Source of the DNA: Microstegium vimineum
Lineage: Eukaryota > Streptophyta > Magnoliopsida > Poales > Poaceae
DNA length: 64,000 nt
NCBI GenBank assembly: GCA_022036555.1
Contig: CM039129.1
Coordinates: 23,531,305-23,595,304 of the forward strand
Direction: 5' to 3'
Part shown: positions 32,743-44,766 of the stretch, piece after piece
Layout of the letters: each line of letters opens with the position of its first letter
How positions within the stretch are numbered: the first letter of the stretch is position 1
The notes under the pieces: generated by a model
What the model was told of the DNA's origin: nothing
The model's database searches: none
Seen by the model: the letters and a program-made list of their open reading frames with translations, nothing else
Position numbers and translations under genes: made by a program

Positions 32743-34816
32743 TTAATCTTGTTGTTTGGGAACCAACACTTGGCAAGGTCCCATAGCCTTGGCAACCAAC
32801 TCCTTAGCAACCCATTGCACTCTAGGCTTGTTCTTCATTTTAGGACCAAGAAACACCACAAGTGGTCTACCCTTGGAGTCTTTGTTGATGACAAAGTGTG
32901 CATCATGAGCAAACGGTCTTGTGTGCTTGGGCAAGGTCTTGGGTGTTGGAGTCTTGCAGTCATAAGCAAAGTGACCAACTTGACCACACTCAAAGCATCT
33001 TCTAGGCTTTGGCTTTGGCTTGTCATAGTTCTTGTTCATGGCCTTGTTCTTGTAGTAGTTCTTTGCTTCCATCTTGACTTTGGCCTTCATCACTTGATTC
33101 TCCTTGAACCCAACACCCATCTTGTCATTCTTCATGATAGTGTTCATCAAGAGCTCACTTTGAAGGTTGTGTCCCTTGGTGAACTTCTCAATTCCACTTG
33201 CAAGCTTGATCTTGTCATTCTTAAGATTTTCATTTTCTTCTCTAAATGTGTTGATCAAGGTGATAGCATCCTTGTCATCTTCCTTGGCCGACTTGATGGT
33301 GAAGGGCTTGTTTGCCTTGAGGTTGATTGGCTCTTCCTTGAGCTTTGAGTTTTCTTCCCTCATCTTCACATAGTCATCATACTTGTCGGCTTCAACTACC
33401 TTCTTGCCCTTGCACTTAGCATTTTTCTCACTAGTAACTTCATCAAGCAAGTCCTCACAAGAAGTAGCTATATCACACTTAACAACCGGGTTAAGAGCAA
33501 CATATGTGGCAAGATCATTTGAAAGCAATTCATTAGCTATCACAAGTTTGCCATGTTCACTTCTCACTTGGTTGTAGTCATCTTTTAGCAAGTTATACCT
33601 TGTATGGAGCTCTTGTGTTGACCTCTCAAGCTTATCATGTTTCTCATTTGCTTTCTTGAGTGAGGCTTTGAGCTCCCTAGTGCTAGATGTGAGAGAGTTG
33701 TTCTCAAGCTTCAAATCATCATTAGCACTAGACAAGGAATCAAGCTTAGCATGCAAGTTTTCTTTGATCTCAACTAGTTTGTCATTTTTACCTTTGTACA
33801 TCCTTATGATGCTAGAGTATTTGTTGCAAATTTTAATTAGGTTATCATAGGATGGCGCTTCTTCGTCATCACTATCACTACCACTTGAGTCACCACTATC
33901 ATCATCATCCTCCTTTTGTACCTTCTTGTCACCATTGGCCATGAGGCATAGGTGTGTATAGGATGAGCCCGGTGATGAAGGAGGAGGTGGCGGTGGAGAA
34001 GAACCAATCACCAATGCGAACACCTTCTCTTCTTTACTTTCATCATCAGAGGATTCACATGAATCCTCAATGTCGGTGATACAATCACCAACAATGTAAG
34101 CCTTGCCATCCTTCTTCTTCTTGTGGAAGTCGAAGTTCTTCTTCTTCTTGTAAGGCTTATCTTGCTTCTTGTCATCTTCAGTTGAGTCATCTTGTGCACC
34201 CTTATTGTTCTTGTAGTTCTTGAACTTCTTGTTCTTGAACTTGTCTATCTTTGCTTCGGTGCATGTATGAGCTAGATGACCAAGAACGCCACAATTGTAG
34301 CACTTCATTTGGGAGATTGGCTTCCTTGAAGAACTTGTGAAGAATTTCTTCTTCTTTGAGTCAAACTTGACTCCATTCTTGTCTAGCCTCTTCAACATCT
34401 TGGTGGTCTTCTTCACCATGAGAGCGATGTTGTCTTCATCTTCATCATCACTTGAGTCCTCAACCACCAATTGGATCTTGCATTTTTCCTTGGTGGAGGC
34501 TTTGAGGGACAAGTCCTTCTTCTCCTCTTTCTCTTTGTCTTTCTTCTTGGAGGAGGATGAAGAACCGCCATCACCAATCTTCATGTACATCTCATGAGCA
34601 TTGATCTTTCCGAACACTTCTGTTGGTGTAGATCTTGAGAGATCGCCTTGGTGAGGAACGATGACGATGTGGCCATACTTGTCAATTGGCAAGACACAAA
34701 GAATCTTGCGCACCACATCCGGCGGAGACATTTGGGTGAGCCCAAGTCCATTCAATTCCTCTACAAGAATGTAACAACGGAACTGCCACTTCCGTGCTAC
34801 TACCACGGGTCCGGAA
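32743..34816 (-). pseudogene. C4 gag, N-terminally truncated
   Basis: A 687-codon open frame with no credible ATG at its left border. It starts inside the capsid-like region (VEELNGLGLTQMSPPDVV, GKINAHEMYM). Then come a Lys/Glu/Ser-rich stretch, a first CCHC knuckle (CYNCGVLGHLAHTC), a Lys-rich region, acidic runs (DSSGSDSDDEE), a long heptad-like coiled coil (LKASLKKANEKHDKLERS), and a second CCHC knuckle (CFECGQVGHFAYDC). A large gag with knuckles and a coiled coil is typical of Sireviruses. Roughly the first 150-200 residues are missing where the sequence meets LTR G3 at 34817. For a damaged element, the length of frame still open is notable. Confidence 0.85.
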
Positions 34817-35216
34817 TGTAGGAGACATTCACAAGTAATCTAGGTCTAAGCACCGCGCTTACACCTATACTACTCCTCTAACCTATAGGGTCCTATAGAT
34901 TAAAGTACTTGAAAGAGTCGCAAACCAGAAGCATAGTAATTACTCAATGAAATAAGAAGTAGATTACCAGAGTGATCTCAGGGGAAAGCTTGATTAGGGC
35001 TTGATCATGTCGAAGTACAACCGGAGGAGGCACCGATAGGCCGACATCTCCTCTAATCTTCCCTCGCGCTCCATATCTCTACTATCTAGATCTATTCTAG
35101 TTTAGAGAAGAGAGGATATCCATTGGAGGGACATCTCTCATCTCCAAACCCTAGCTTTTGCTCTCTCTCTATGAATTATGATAATGGGGTGTACCCTCAG
35201 GAGGTCAGGGGCCTTT

Positions 35217-35224
35217 CTTATATA
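35217..35224 (-). promoter_or_regulatory. TATA box of LTR G3
   Basis: TATATAAG on the minus strand, followed downstream by a CT-rich leader-like region, as expected for an LTR promoter. Confidence 0.5.
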
Positions 35225-35454
35225 GCATCTTCAAATGAACGTCGGCCGTCGGATCAAACCGACCTTAGGTGAAGGGTCTAGATTCATCCTCAAAGCCGGT
35301 TAGGCGCGGTCCGCGAAGTTGGCCGTGATTGGCCATAGGAGTAGGGCGGGCGCCCTAGGGTGTAGGGCGGGCGCCCTGCCTGTGGGCCTGCTCACCCTCT
35401 CGCTCCTTCCTGTGCCTTCTTGACCCTTCTAGATTCTTATTTTTCCTGTGGATG

Positions 35455-35459
35455 ATAAT
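35455..35459. repeat. Target-site duplication of C3, left copy
   Basis: ataat directly precedes the LTR start TGCGAACACA; the same five bases follow the 3' LTR at 59108-59112. Confidence 0.9.
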
Positions 35460-37396
35460 TGCGAACACATGGTGGATAAGTACCCATGTATGTTCAGCTT
35501 TGATGATGAGTGATTGATCAACACGTGAGTATTTCAGTTTGAGCGGTTTATTCTAACCCTTTGCGAAAGCAAATGTGTACATGTCTATCGGGTTGTGGTG
35601 TGCAGGTGCTATGCCTAGTGACAGTGGTCAATGGCGTGGAGAAGGTCGATGGACTGAGAGCGGTGAAGGGCACAAGAGGGGCTCGGACTGAGGGACCATG
35701 GGCGCCGGCGGACTAGCTGTGGTGGCTAGTACATGGCACCGGCGAGTGCGAGAATACATGGAGGTAGACCGAGTTGACCAAGTCAACACGGCGGACGAGC
35801 GGGTCGAGCGGAGGCTCATGGGACTCGGAGTCCGACCGGGCGACGACAAGGTGGCTTGAGTCGAGCAATTTGGTGGTTTGGGCCTCAAAATCATCCGAGG
35901 ACGGTTTCCGAGTTTGGGTCTCAAAACTCGGGGTTCGGTAGTTAAGCCCAAAGCTACCGGTGGCGGGTTTCCTGGGTTTGGGCCTCAAAACCTAGGCTGA
36001 TCTTCCAAGGAAGCGGGGATGGCCCGTGGCGGAATCCTGGAGGTTGCGTCGAGGCGATGACAACTCCCGGTAGGAAGCGGGGCCGTCCATTCAAAATCAA
36101 GAGATATTTTTCGGAGCTTGGACTGCAATGCTGAGGCTAGGTAGTTCACTCAATGTATCTAGGGGGATCTTTGGGAAATAGCCAAAGCCCGATAAGAAGG
36201 GGGTGAAGGGGTATCCCTCATCCATATCTTGAACCCTAATCACTTGCCCCAAGTCTCTCTCTCTCTTTCATGAGATCCCTAGGTTGTTTCCACCAACCTT
36301 TGTAAGAACTTGGTTTTGTTGCGAGGAATCGGAGGCCGTAACCTCCGTAAGCCACGGTGGCTTCGATTTCTTGATCGTGTCCCCGTTTTGCTTGTGTTCT
36401 TCGTGTTTTGCTTTTGCTTCCTCTTTTTCCCGAGATGATTTCTCTTTGTAGGGAGTAGCTCTTGCAAATCCGTTTGCACCAAGTTGTTCGTAATCGTGAG
36501 GAGCTTCTTTGCACCGAAGGAATTCTCCTCAAACCTCACGAGCGTGTAGATCGGGTGATTTCTTTGTGGCGTTCTTCGTTTTGCTCTCTTCTCCCCCAAA
36601 TCAGAGTGTTGCCGTTTATCCTCTCCAAATTGAGCGATGCTTTCTTCGGGATAGCTCCCCAACTACACTAGGATCATGTCTACAAAGTTTGGTTGCAGTT
36701 GGTGATCATTTGGTTGAGTTTTGAGAAGTTTTGGCGGAGAGATTTCCATTTTCGCAAACAACAGTTCTCTAAGCGTGAGCTCCAGACTAACCTCTGGACC
36801 ACTTTGACTAGGCTCCGGACCATAGGCCACTGGTCCGGTGGTCAAGTCCAGGGTGACCGTCTGATAGCTCAGAGCGTCGAACCAGAGTCATTGGTCTGAC
36901 GGTGAGCATCGGACGAGCTGTCGGAAGCCCGATTGCTTACTGTTTTCGAGAGATATTTTTTCAGTGAGCGTCGGACCAGGTGCGTTAGTTCGACAGTGAG
37001 CGTCAGACCAGAGTCCGGAGCTAGGGAGCTCCCTGTGTAGTTTCTGAGAAAGCGTCGGACTACCAAGTGTGGGCGTCGGATCAGTCCGGAGGTGCCTTGG
37101 TGAGCACCGGACCAAAGGCTCCGGACCACTTCCATTGGTCCGGAGGTCTTGTTTAAAGTAGTTTGGAGCCCCTGTTGGTTGTTGTTTTCTTCCGTCCGTG
37201 TTGCGGTTTGTTTCTCTGGGTTTGTGGGTAGCTCCGCTGTGTTCCTAGGACGACTCCTACAACATCCACCCACTTGTGGGTCGTGAGCCTAGTTCGTGCT
37301 TTGGGTTGTGCTTGGGACAAGGGTCAAGATCTTCCGAAAGGAATTTTTATTTGGCTCCCATTCACCCCCCCTCTGGTCGCCGTTTCCGGTCCTTCA
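35460..37396 (+). mobile_element. C3 5' LTR (1937 bp)
   Basis: It starts TGCGAACACATGG and ends GGTCCTTCA, and is homologous to the LTRs of C1, C2 and C5. The three GGGCCTCAAA words lie at about 35879, 35921 and 35976. A tract of GTCCGG and GCGTCGGACCAG words covers 36770-37150. Confidence 0.9.
36770..37150 (+). repeat. TCCGGACC/GCGTCGGACC word tract in C3 5' LTR
   Basis: About fifteen words built on CGGAC or GTCCG, many arranged as tccggacc or cggaccag...gtccgg, end about 245 bases before the LTR end. The 3' LTR has the matching tract at 58480-58880. Confidence 0.7.
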
Positions 37397-37398
37397 AT

Positions 37399-37411
37399 TG
37401 GTATCAAATCC
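37399..37411 (+). other. Primer-binding site of C3
   Basis: TGGTATCAAATCC, two bases after the LTR end. It matches the initiator-Met site TGGTATCAGAGCC except for one or two changed bases. Confidence 0.75.
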
Positions 37412-37459
37412 GGTTAAGGATCAATCCACCTTACACGGTTCTTGATCCACGAAGGCAAC

Positions 37460-40040
37460 ATGGAGCGAGGTGCTGGTAAACCTCCTTACATCGATGGAAC
37501 CAACTTTCCCTATTGGAAGGTGCGCATGTCCACTTACCTCCAAGGGCTTGATACGAAGTTTTGCGAGATTTGTGAGAATGAGAACTATGTGGTTCTTGGC
37601 GCTCGGATCACCGATCTCCAAGTCTCGGAGCATGCGTCAAACGCAAGAGCTCGTAGCATTCTCTTCTCTTGTTTGTCTCTTCCGGAGTTTGAGCAGGTTT
37701 CGAGTCTCACTACGGCACAGGAGATCTGGCAAACACTCTTGAGATATCATGAGGGCAACCTTCAGATCAAGTCTAGACTCTTCGACACGTACCGTAGAGA
37801 GTACGAGAACTTTGCTCCGTTGGCCAGCGAATCTGTTGACGGGATGTTCACTCGCTTCCAATCTATCGTCAACAAGATGCGTGCTAATCGAGCCAGCTTG
37901 CCTTATGATGATCATGAGATGGCTATCAAGCTTTTGCATGCTCTTGATCGGAAGGTTTGGGAGATGAAGATGGCTGCCATTCAGGAGTCACCGGGCTATG
38001 ATGCCCTGACCATGGACAAGCTGTTCAGCAAGCTCAAGTCCTCCGAGATTGATTACCACCCTGGCCAAGCTCGAAAACCCGTCGAAACCATCTATGGCAT
38101 TGGTTTCTGGCCCCAGCGGTACGTCTTCTTCCTCTTCTGACCCTTCACATTCTTTGTTCTCTTTGTCTTTCATCTCTGTGATAGAGGATCAAGTGGAGAC
38201 TCTTGGAGATGATGAGCTCGCTTTGGTCATCACCAAATTCTCACGGTTTCACAACAACCATTTGAACCGACGACGTGGTGGGTCGGCCAATAGGTGCTAC
38301 CATTGCGGTGATGAGGATCACATCATCGCAAACTGCCCCAAGAAAGTTGCGGGCGACTTCACCAAGCGCAAGGACAAGCGCGAGCACCACTTCGAGGACA
38401 AGCACAAGCCCAAGGGCGGCTACCACCGAAGGTCCTCCAAGAAGGTGATCGACAAGGTGAAGGCCAAGCACCGAGCCTTCCTCGCCTCCCTCAGCGACAT
38501 CGATGCCTCCTCCGATGGAGGTGCTTCTTCGAGCGATGATGAGTCGAAGGGAAAGGTTGAGGACAAGCTCAACGGCCTCTGCTTCTACGCCGACGCCAAG
38601 CATGGTGGCTTTTGCACCATGGCGATTGAAGAAGGCAAGGTTGGCAAGCGCAATGATGGCCCCAACTACAACTACGACTCCGACACATCCGAGGTACCAC
38701 CCACCGTCAAGTCCCTCTCTCTCAAAATTGAGTCTCTAAACGACACCTTGATGAGACAAGATGCGTTGCTCAAGCGTGCTGCTTGTGAGAGGAATGACTT
38801 TAAGGCGAAGTACCTTAGCGCGCTTCAAGAGCTAGATTTTGCTAAGGCGTCAGTGGTGGTTACCGAGGAGGTAGAGTGTGATTCTTGCGCCATTCACATG
38901 TCTGATCTTGTCACTCTCTAGGACAAGTATGGCACTCTACATGAGGAAGTTAGTGAGCTAAAGGCTAGGCCTAGCTTACTTGGTGCGTGCAAGTCTTGCT
39001 TAGGCTTGTGTTCTGAGCTGGAACAGAAGGATGCTAGGATCGCTGTGTTAGAGAAGGTCAACTCAGATAGCACTAGAGAGTCGGATCTCTTTGAGGCTTT
39101 GGATCTTGAGATAGCGTCGTGCAGACACGACAAGATGTGTACCGAGGAAGAAAACACATACCTTCGGTCCATCTTGAACTGGGTGTCTTGCCAAGAGCCA
39201 TAGTTGGGGATGTTGCTTAGCCAATGCAAAAGGGCTGGCAGCACGGGAGTAGGCTTTGCTATAGGTGGGAAGGACAATAGCTTGTTTGACAAGATTGGTG
39301 AGTGCAGTGGGTTGAGTGAAAGCGAGAAATCCACCACAATTCCCAAGGTCACCAAGTTCACGTCACCTAAGCCTACCAACCCCTTTGAGTTTCCTGTGAG
39401 AGATGGTGTGTTTGAAGAGCCACCCAAAACCACTCCACAGAAGCAAGTGTGGATTGCAAAACCAAACCATCTTCGCAACCCACTTGACACAATGCCAGAC
39501 ATCTCTAGTGATCCCCTTCCTAAGAAAGCTAGAGCCACCCAACCCAACAAGAGAGTGCCTACCAAGAGTGCGGTGAGGTACCATTGTGAGTATTGTGAGC
39601 GGGATGGGCATTTGGCTGAGTTTTGCGATAGGAGGAAGAGAGATGATCGGAGGCAGTTTGAGTTGAACAACTGGGACATGTACCACCCACCAGTTGGGGT
39701 GCGTAAACCGGAAGTTCGGAGGCGCACTAATAGGCCTGAGGTACAATGCCTCAAGGTGCTAGGCCTCAGGAGGCGATACCACACGGTGGTTGTGCCCGGC
39801 GGGGTACCGGTCATGACCCATACGACTATGGGCCTCGTGGCGGTGGCTTCACTCCACCCTCCTTTAGCGGACCACGTTTTCCCCATCGTGGTGATCGCTA
39901 TCCTCCCATGGGATAGGAGATGTTTGGTTTTTCTCCTAACCCATTCTTTGGGCAAGTGGGACAACACTGGTATCCTTCACAGTTTACTAACCCCAGTGTT
40001 GGTCCGTTTGCTCACCCTATGTCTTTTTATTGATGTAGGA
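37460..40040 (+). pseudogene. C3 gag
   Basis: Starts at the ATG at 37460 (MERGAGKPPYIDG). The capsid-like region (FPYWKVRMSTYLQG, SIVNKMRANRASLPYDDHEM) runs to about 38050, where a small indel shifts the frame. The new frame carries the only intact first zinc knuckle in this family here (CYHCGDEDHIIANC, about 38297-38338), a Ser/Asp-rich part, a coiled coil (LSLKIESLNDTLMRQD), then two Gln-to-TAG stops (near 38921 and 39203) and a second knuckle (CEYCERDGHLAEFC, near 39590). Gag would form the particle; this copy cannot be read through. Confidence 0.88.
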
Positions 40041-43000
40041 AGGAGGATGGAGGAGACTTGGCTTGTGGATTCCGGATGCTCACGCCATATGACCTGAAGT
40101 GCCAAGTGGTTCTCCTGCCTCGACCCCGTGCACCACACCGAGTACATCACATTCGGAGACAAGAGTAAAGGTAAGGTTGTCTCCCGAGGGTCGATCTGAG
40201 TGAACTCTTCTTATGTCCTCAAGGATGTTGCTTTGGTTGCGAATTTGCATTTTAACCTTCCTTCGGTTTCGCAACTCCTTGATGACAGTTTTGAAGTGAA
40301 TTTCAAGCCTAATCTCTCTTGGATTTTGGACTCTCGTGGTGAGCTTGTTTGCCGGATTTTACCCTTTGGGAAGATTTTCGTGCAGACTTTTCTATCTCTT
40401 CTGGACCTTATCATTGTCTTCTTGCCGGTTCTTCTTCCGAGCTTTGGAAGTGGCATAGGAGATTGGGATATTTGAGTTTTGACTTGCTTACAAGGCTTAG
40501 CTCAATGGACCTTATCCAAGGATTGTCAAAGCTAAAGTTCGAGAAGGATTTGGTTTGCCATCCTTGCAGGCATGGCAAGATGGTTGCCGCTTCCCATCCT
40601 CCTGTGACGGAGTTCTTGACCACTAGACCCGGCGAGCTCTTACACATGGACACAGTTGGTCCAGCTCGGATCAGGTCGGAAGGAGGGAAGTGGTATGTGG
40701 TTGTAGTCGTTGATGACTACTTGAGATACTGTTGGGTGTTCTTTTTGGAGAGTAAGGATGAGGCTTTTCCACTTGTTCGAGATCTGATTTTGAGATTGCA
40801 AAATGAGCTACCTAAGAATGCCATGAGAGCTATCCGCAGTGACAATGGCACAGAATTCAAGAATGCTCACTTTGCAACTCTTTGTTCTGCTTTGGGTCTC
40901 GATCACCAGTTTTCCTCACCTCACACTCCTCAGCAGAACGGTGTTGTTGAGCTCAAGAATCGGACCCTTGTTGAGATGGCTAGGACGATGCTCGATGAGC
41001 ATAGGACTCCTAGGCGGTATTGGGCCAAAGCACTCAGTTCTTCTTGCTATGTTTCCAATCGCATTTTTCTCCGAGCTTTCAAGAAGAAGACTTCTTATGA
41101 GCTGCGATTTGGGAGACCACCCAAGGTAAGTCACCTACGGTGTTTGGGTGCAGGTGCTTCATCCTCAAAAGGGGCGGTATGTTGGACAAATTTGAGTCAC
41201 GGTCTTCTGACGGTATCTTTCTTGGTTATTCTACTCACTCTCGTGCTTATCATGCACTTAACCTTGAGACTAAGCGAGTGATGGAGACTTGTGAGATTAA
41301 CTTCGATGAGACTATGCCCTGTATTTCCACTGCTTTTGAGCTTGCAGGTGATGATGAGGTAACACTAGCATTTTTGTGGAGGAGGAGCAGGATGATGCCG
41401 AATGGGGTGATCCCGAGCCGACTCCACCAGCTGCCCCTGTCGACCCTGCGACGTCCACTTCGGCTCACGGTCCTGATCCGACTACTTCCTCTACATGGGG
41501 GCGTTCGAGCAGCTTCCTCAGTCGGTGCCCATTGCACCTGAGGGAGCTCCGGCTACTGTTGAGGGGGGGCACTTCATCCAGGTAGGCTCCCCGCCACATC
41601 CAGTGGCAGCACCCGCCGGAGAATATCATCGGCGACATCGACTGTCGAGTCACACGGTCTAGGTCCTATCTCTCTCACTTTGCTCATTCGGCTTTTGTCG
41701 CTTCTTTTGAGCCTCGAGATGTTGGACATGCTTTGATGGATCTGGATTGGGTTAATGCCATGCATGAGGAGTTAGAAAACTTTGAGCGAAACTGCATTTG
41801 GGTCTTAGTTCCTCAACCACCTAGTTGCCATCCCATAGGTACCAAATGGGTTTTCAAAAATAAACAAACTGAATATGGGGTGGTAGTGCTCAACAAGGCT
41901 AGGTTGGTAGCTCAAGGCTTTTGTCAAAAGTTGGGAATAGACTATGAGGAAACCTTTGCTCCCGTAGCTCATTTAGAAGCCATTAGAATCCTTCTAGCTT
42001 TTGCGGCTTCTAAGGGTTTCAAACTTTTTCAAATGGACGTTGCTTTCCTAAACGGCTACATAGAGGAGGAAGTTTATGCTAAACAACCTCCCGATTTCGA
42101 AAATTCCAAGTTTCCAAACCATGTTTTTAAATTTCACAAAGCTTTGTATGGTTTGAAACAAGCCCCTAGATCATGGTATGATAGGTTGAAAACGTTTTTG
42201 CTTGCAAAGGGTTTTAAAATGGGATCGGTCGATAAAACGCTTTTTCTCCGAAAGCAAGGCAAAGACACTCTCCTAGTCCAGATTTACGTGGATGATATCA
42301 TCTTTGGTGGTTCTTCTCATGCTCTTGTTGCCAAGTTTGTAGATCTTATGAGCAGGGAATTTGAGCTGAGCATGATGGGCGAGTTTCCTTTCTTTCTCAG
42401 GTTGCAAATCAAGCAAACCCGGGATGGGACGTTTGTGCACCAAGGCAAGTACACGAAGGATATCTTGAAGAAGTTTGACATGGGTGAGGCAAAGCCTCTT
42501 TTGACGCCCATGTCGACTATGACTCCCTTGGATGAGGACAAGGAAGGAGAGGCGGTTGACCAGACAGAGTACCGAAGCATGATCGGGTCGCTTTTGTACC
42601 TGACGGCGACCCGGCCAGACATTCAGTTCGCCGTCTGCTTGTGTGCGCGTTTTCAGGCGTCCCCATGGACTTCTTCACAAGCAAGCAGTGAAACGCATCA
42701 TGAGGTACTTGCGCTTCACTCCCGAATTTGGACTTTGGTTTTCCACCTCTTCCTCTCCTGTGCTTTGCGGTTACTCTGACGCTGACTTTGCCGGTTGCTG
42801 TCTTGATCGGATGTCCACTTTTGGGACTTACCAGTTTCTCAGGTCTTCCTTGGTGTCTTGGTCTTCTTGCAAACAATCTAGCGTAGCACAATCAACGTGC
42901 GAAGCTGAGTACGTTGTCGTGGCTAGTTGTTGCTCGCAGTTTATTTGGATGATTGCCACTTTGAGAGATTTCGGTCTTGAGCTTACTAAGGTGCCTCTGC

Positions 43001-43230
43001 TTTGCGATAGCACGAGTGCAATTAGTGTGGCCAAAAATCCCGTTCTTCATTCAAAGACCAAGCACATTGAGGTCCGCTTTCACTTCTTGCGTGATCACTA
43101 CGAGAAGGGCGACATTGACCTCCGGCATGTCGAAACCCACAACCAGCTTGCGGATATTCTTACGAAGCCTTTGGATCAAGCTGTGTTTTCTCGCCTTCGG
43201 GGCGAGTTGGGTGTGTGTTTCCCTTTTTAG
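40041..43230 (+). pseudogene. C3 pol: protease, integrase, reverse transcriptase, RNase H
   Basis: Protease: EETWLVDSGCSRHMT, then a TGA where Gly is expected (near 40095). Integrase zinc region (WHRRLGYLSFDLL...CHPCRHGK) and core (VVDDYLRYCWVFFLESKD, SDNGTEFKN, NGVVELKNRTL) lie in 40349-41140, followed by a shift. Reverse transcriptase 41733-42640: GTKWVFKNKQ, MDVAFLNGYIEEE, LYGLKQAPRSWYDR, IYVDDIIFGGS. A shift near 42650 precedes RNase H (42643-43230: SDADFAGC, AQSTCEAEYV, KTKHIEVRFHFLRDH, NQLADILTKPL). In the integrase, NGVVELKNRTL has Leu where related copies have Glu-Arg spacing (ERKNRTL), which would remove the catalytic Glu. Confidence 0.88.
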
Positions 43231-44766
43231 TTGAGGGAAACCTTTTATGTATCATAGTTCTTCTTTTTGGTCCTTATTTGTATTTTCTTTCTTTTCGTTG
43301 GTGCCTTTTTAGTGTTAATTAGTGTCAATGCTTTGTGCATCTCATTTGCATTTGTGACATAGTTCATTTTAAGCTTCATATCTATAGCTGATATAATGAA
43401 TCTATGCTCTGTTTGAGGTGCTTTATGTATCTATGGTGTTCCCTAACTTAGACTCTTTTTGATCTAGAGATATGCAATATAGCTAAGTTAGAAAAGCTTT
43501 AAAACTGATTTTAATTCCCCATGTCACCTCTGAAATGGCACTAGCATGTGTAGGCTTTTGAAGATCCTTCTTGGCTGCCTTGTATATAGCTTGTAACTAT
43601 GGCTCTTAATTGTTTCATTCACTACCTTTGAGCACCATGTTTAATTGATCTAAAATGAAATTGCTCTCTGAATTGTGAATTGGAATGATCGAGTTGGGTC
43701 TGCATTGTGAGCTCTTCACCGTGTGTTCGAGATTGCTTCCCATATGGGTGGAACTTGAGCGGTGTCGTGTATGACCAAAACCGGTGTGTCAAGTCCTTTG
43801 ACTTCGTCTGGTTGGTAAGCAGTGACATCACTTTTCTTACAACCACTCGCATACAACTTAAATGTGCCTAAAACTGAATTTTTTTGCTGCAAAACTCTGA
43901 AACTTGAGAAATTCATTCAGTTGGGTCATTGGCTTGTTGTCTGAACTTTGCTAGGGATAGTTCTACTTGCTATACATGAGATTGCTTTGAGATAGATCCT
44001 ATCTTGTTTGCCATGTCTAGTTGTCTCTAGGAGGTGATACCCTTTCTCTGCTCTCACATGTAATGCTCTCTAAAATAGCTTCTAAAGTGATCTTAAGCTC
44101 AACTTGAGTCCTTGTTGGACACGTAGAGCTTTTCCTATTTTCACAGGATCACATCACTTAGAGCATCTATTCATTGTCTTACCTTTAAGTATGAAGCTTT
44201 TGCACTCATCTTGCATTTCAAGGCATCTATGGCTATCTCTTTGAGTTTTTGAGCCTTGATGAGTTGCATGTATCAACAAGGGGGAGAAGAAATGTCCATT
44301 AAATCACATCCATCCAAGGGGGAGAAAATAGTGCATTTTCATAATTGCATTAGTCAACAGGGAGACCTTGGAAATTTGTGGCCTTTTGAGCTTTGATCCG
44401 CTTTGGTCCTTCTTTTGGTTCAATTGGTATCTCTCCTCACCCTTTCTTGGTATCTTGAGTGTGCTTGTTCCCAGGGGGAGTTTTTGCTAGATGTGTTGAG
44501 CCTTTGCCTCTTCTGGAGGGTCTAGCTTGCTTTGTTGGCCTCGACAGGTTTCAATGGCTCTTGAGCTCTAAGGTGTTTTAATTGGTATCTTTAAGCTTCC
44601 CTTGGTATTTCAATTGGTATCTTTTGAACTCCCTTAGTGCTTCATTTGGTGCTCTGAGCTTTGAGAGCTGTGATAGGCTTCAATTGTTATCTTGAACTCG
44701 CTAGCGGTGTTGATCCCGTTTTCTGCCTCTTCTTGAGGGCTAGATTTGTTTTGCTTGGTTGCGTCA
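43231..44766 (+). other. C3 noncoding 3' region with repeated polypurine tracts
   Basis: There is no credible gene on either strand; short frames show no family motif. Four G-rich purine words occur: caagggggagaagaa (44277), ccaagggggagaaaatag (44314), cagggagacc (about 44357) and cagggggag (44472). Multiple polypurine tracts upstream of the 3' LTR are a reported Sirevirus trait. B interrupts this region at 44767. Confidence 0.7.
44762..44766. repeat. Target-site duplication of element B, left copy
   Basis: cgtca precedes the 5' LTR; the right copy at 57024-57028 reads cgtcg (four of five bases match). Confidence 0.7.

Larger units (their letters stand above)
30708..34816 (-). mobile_element. 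C4: second Sirevirus family, 5' truncated gag to reverse transcriptase
   Basis: A copia element of a family different from C1/C2/C3/C5. It contains gag without its N-terminus, protease, integrase and the start of reverse transcriptase on the minus strand. It stops at 30708 within the codons for the FQMDV motif, where C2 inserted. At its upstream end it abuts LTR G3 with no LTR or primer site of its own. Confidence 0.85.
34817..35459 (-). mobile_element. G3 solo LTR, first part
   Basis: On the minus strand this is the 3' portion of an LTR; it starts on the plus strand as TGTAGGAGACATTC. It resumes at 59113 after the insertion of C3 and ends GTCAACA at 59300, giving an 831-bp LTR with TG...CA ends. 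A TATATAAG box lies at 35217-35224 (minus strand). Upstream of it are two direct copies of tagggcgggcgccct (35342-35356 and 35362-35376). The left flank is C4 gag and the right flank is G2 integrase, with no matching duplication. Confidence 0.7.

Noticed and set aside
32611..33348. 245-codon plus-strand open frame rich in Leu
   Set aside because: Shadow of the Lys/Asp/Glu-rich coiled coil of C4 gag; Leu-Val richness is what the complement of such coding gives.
38918..39967. 349-codon minus-strand open frame
   Set aside because: Antisense shadow of C3 gag, with the same position and composition as the shadow in C1.
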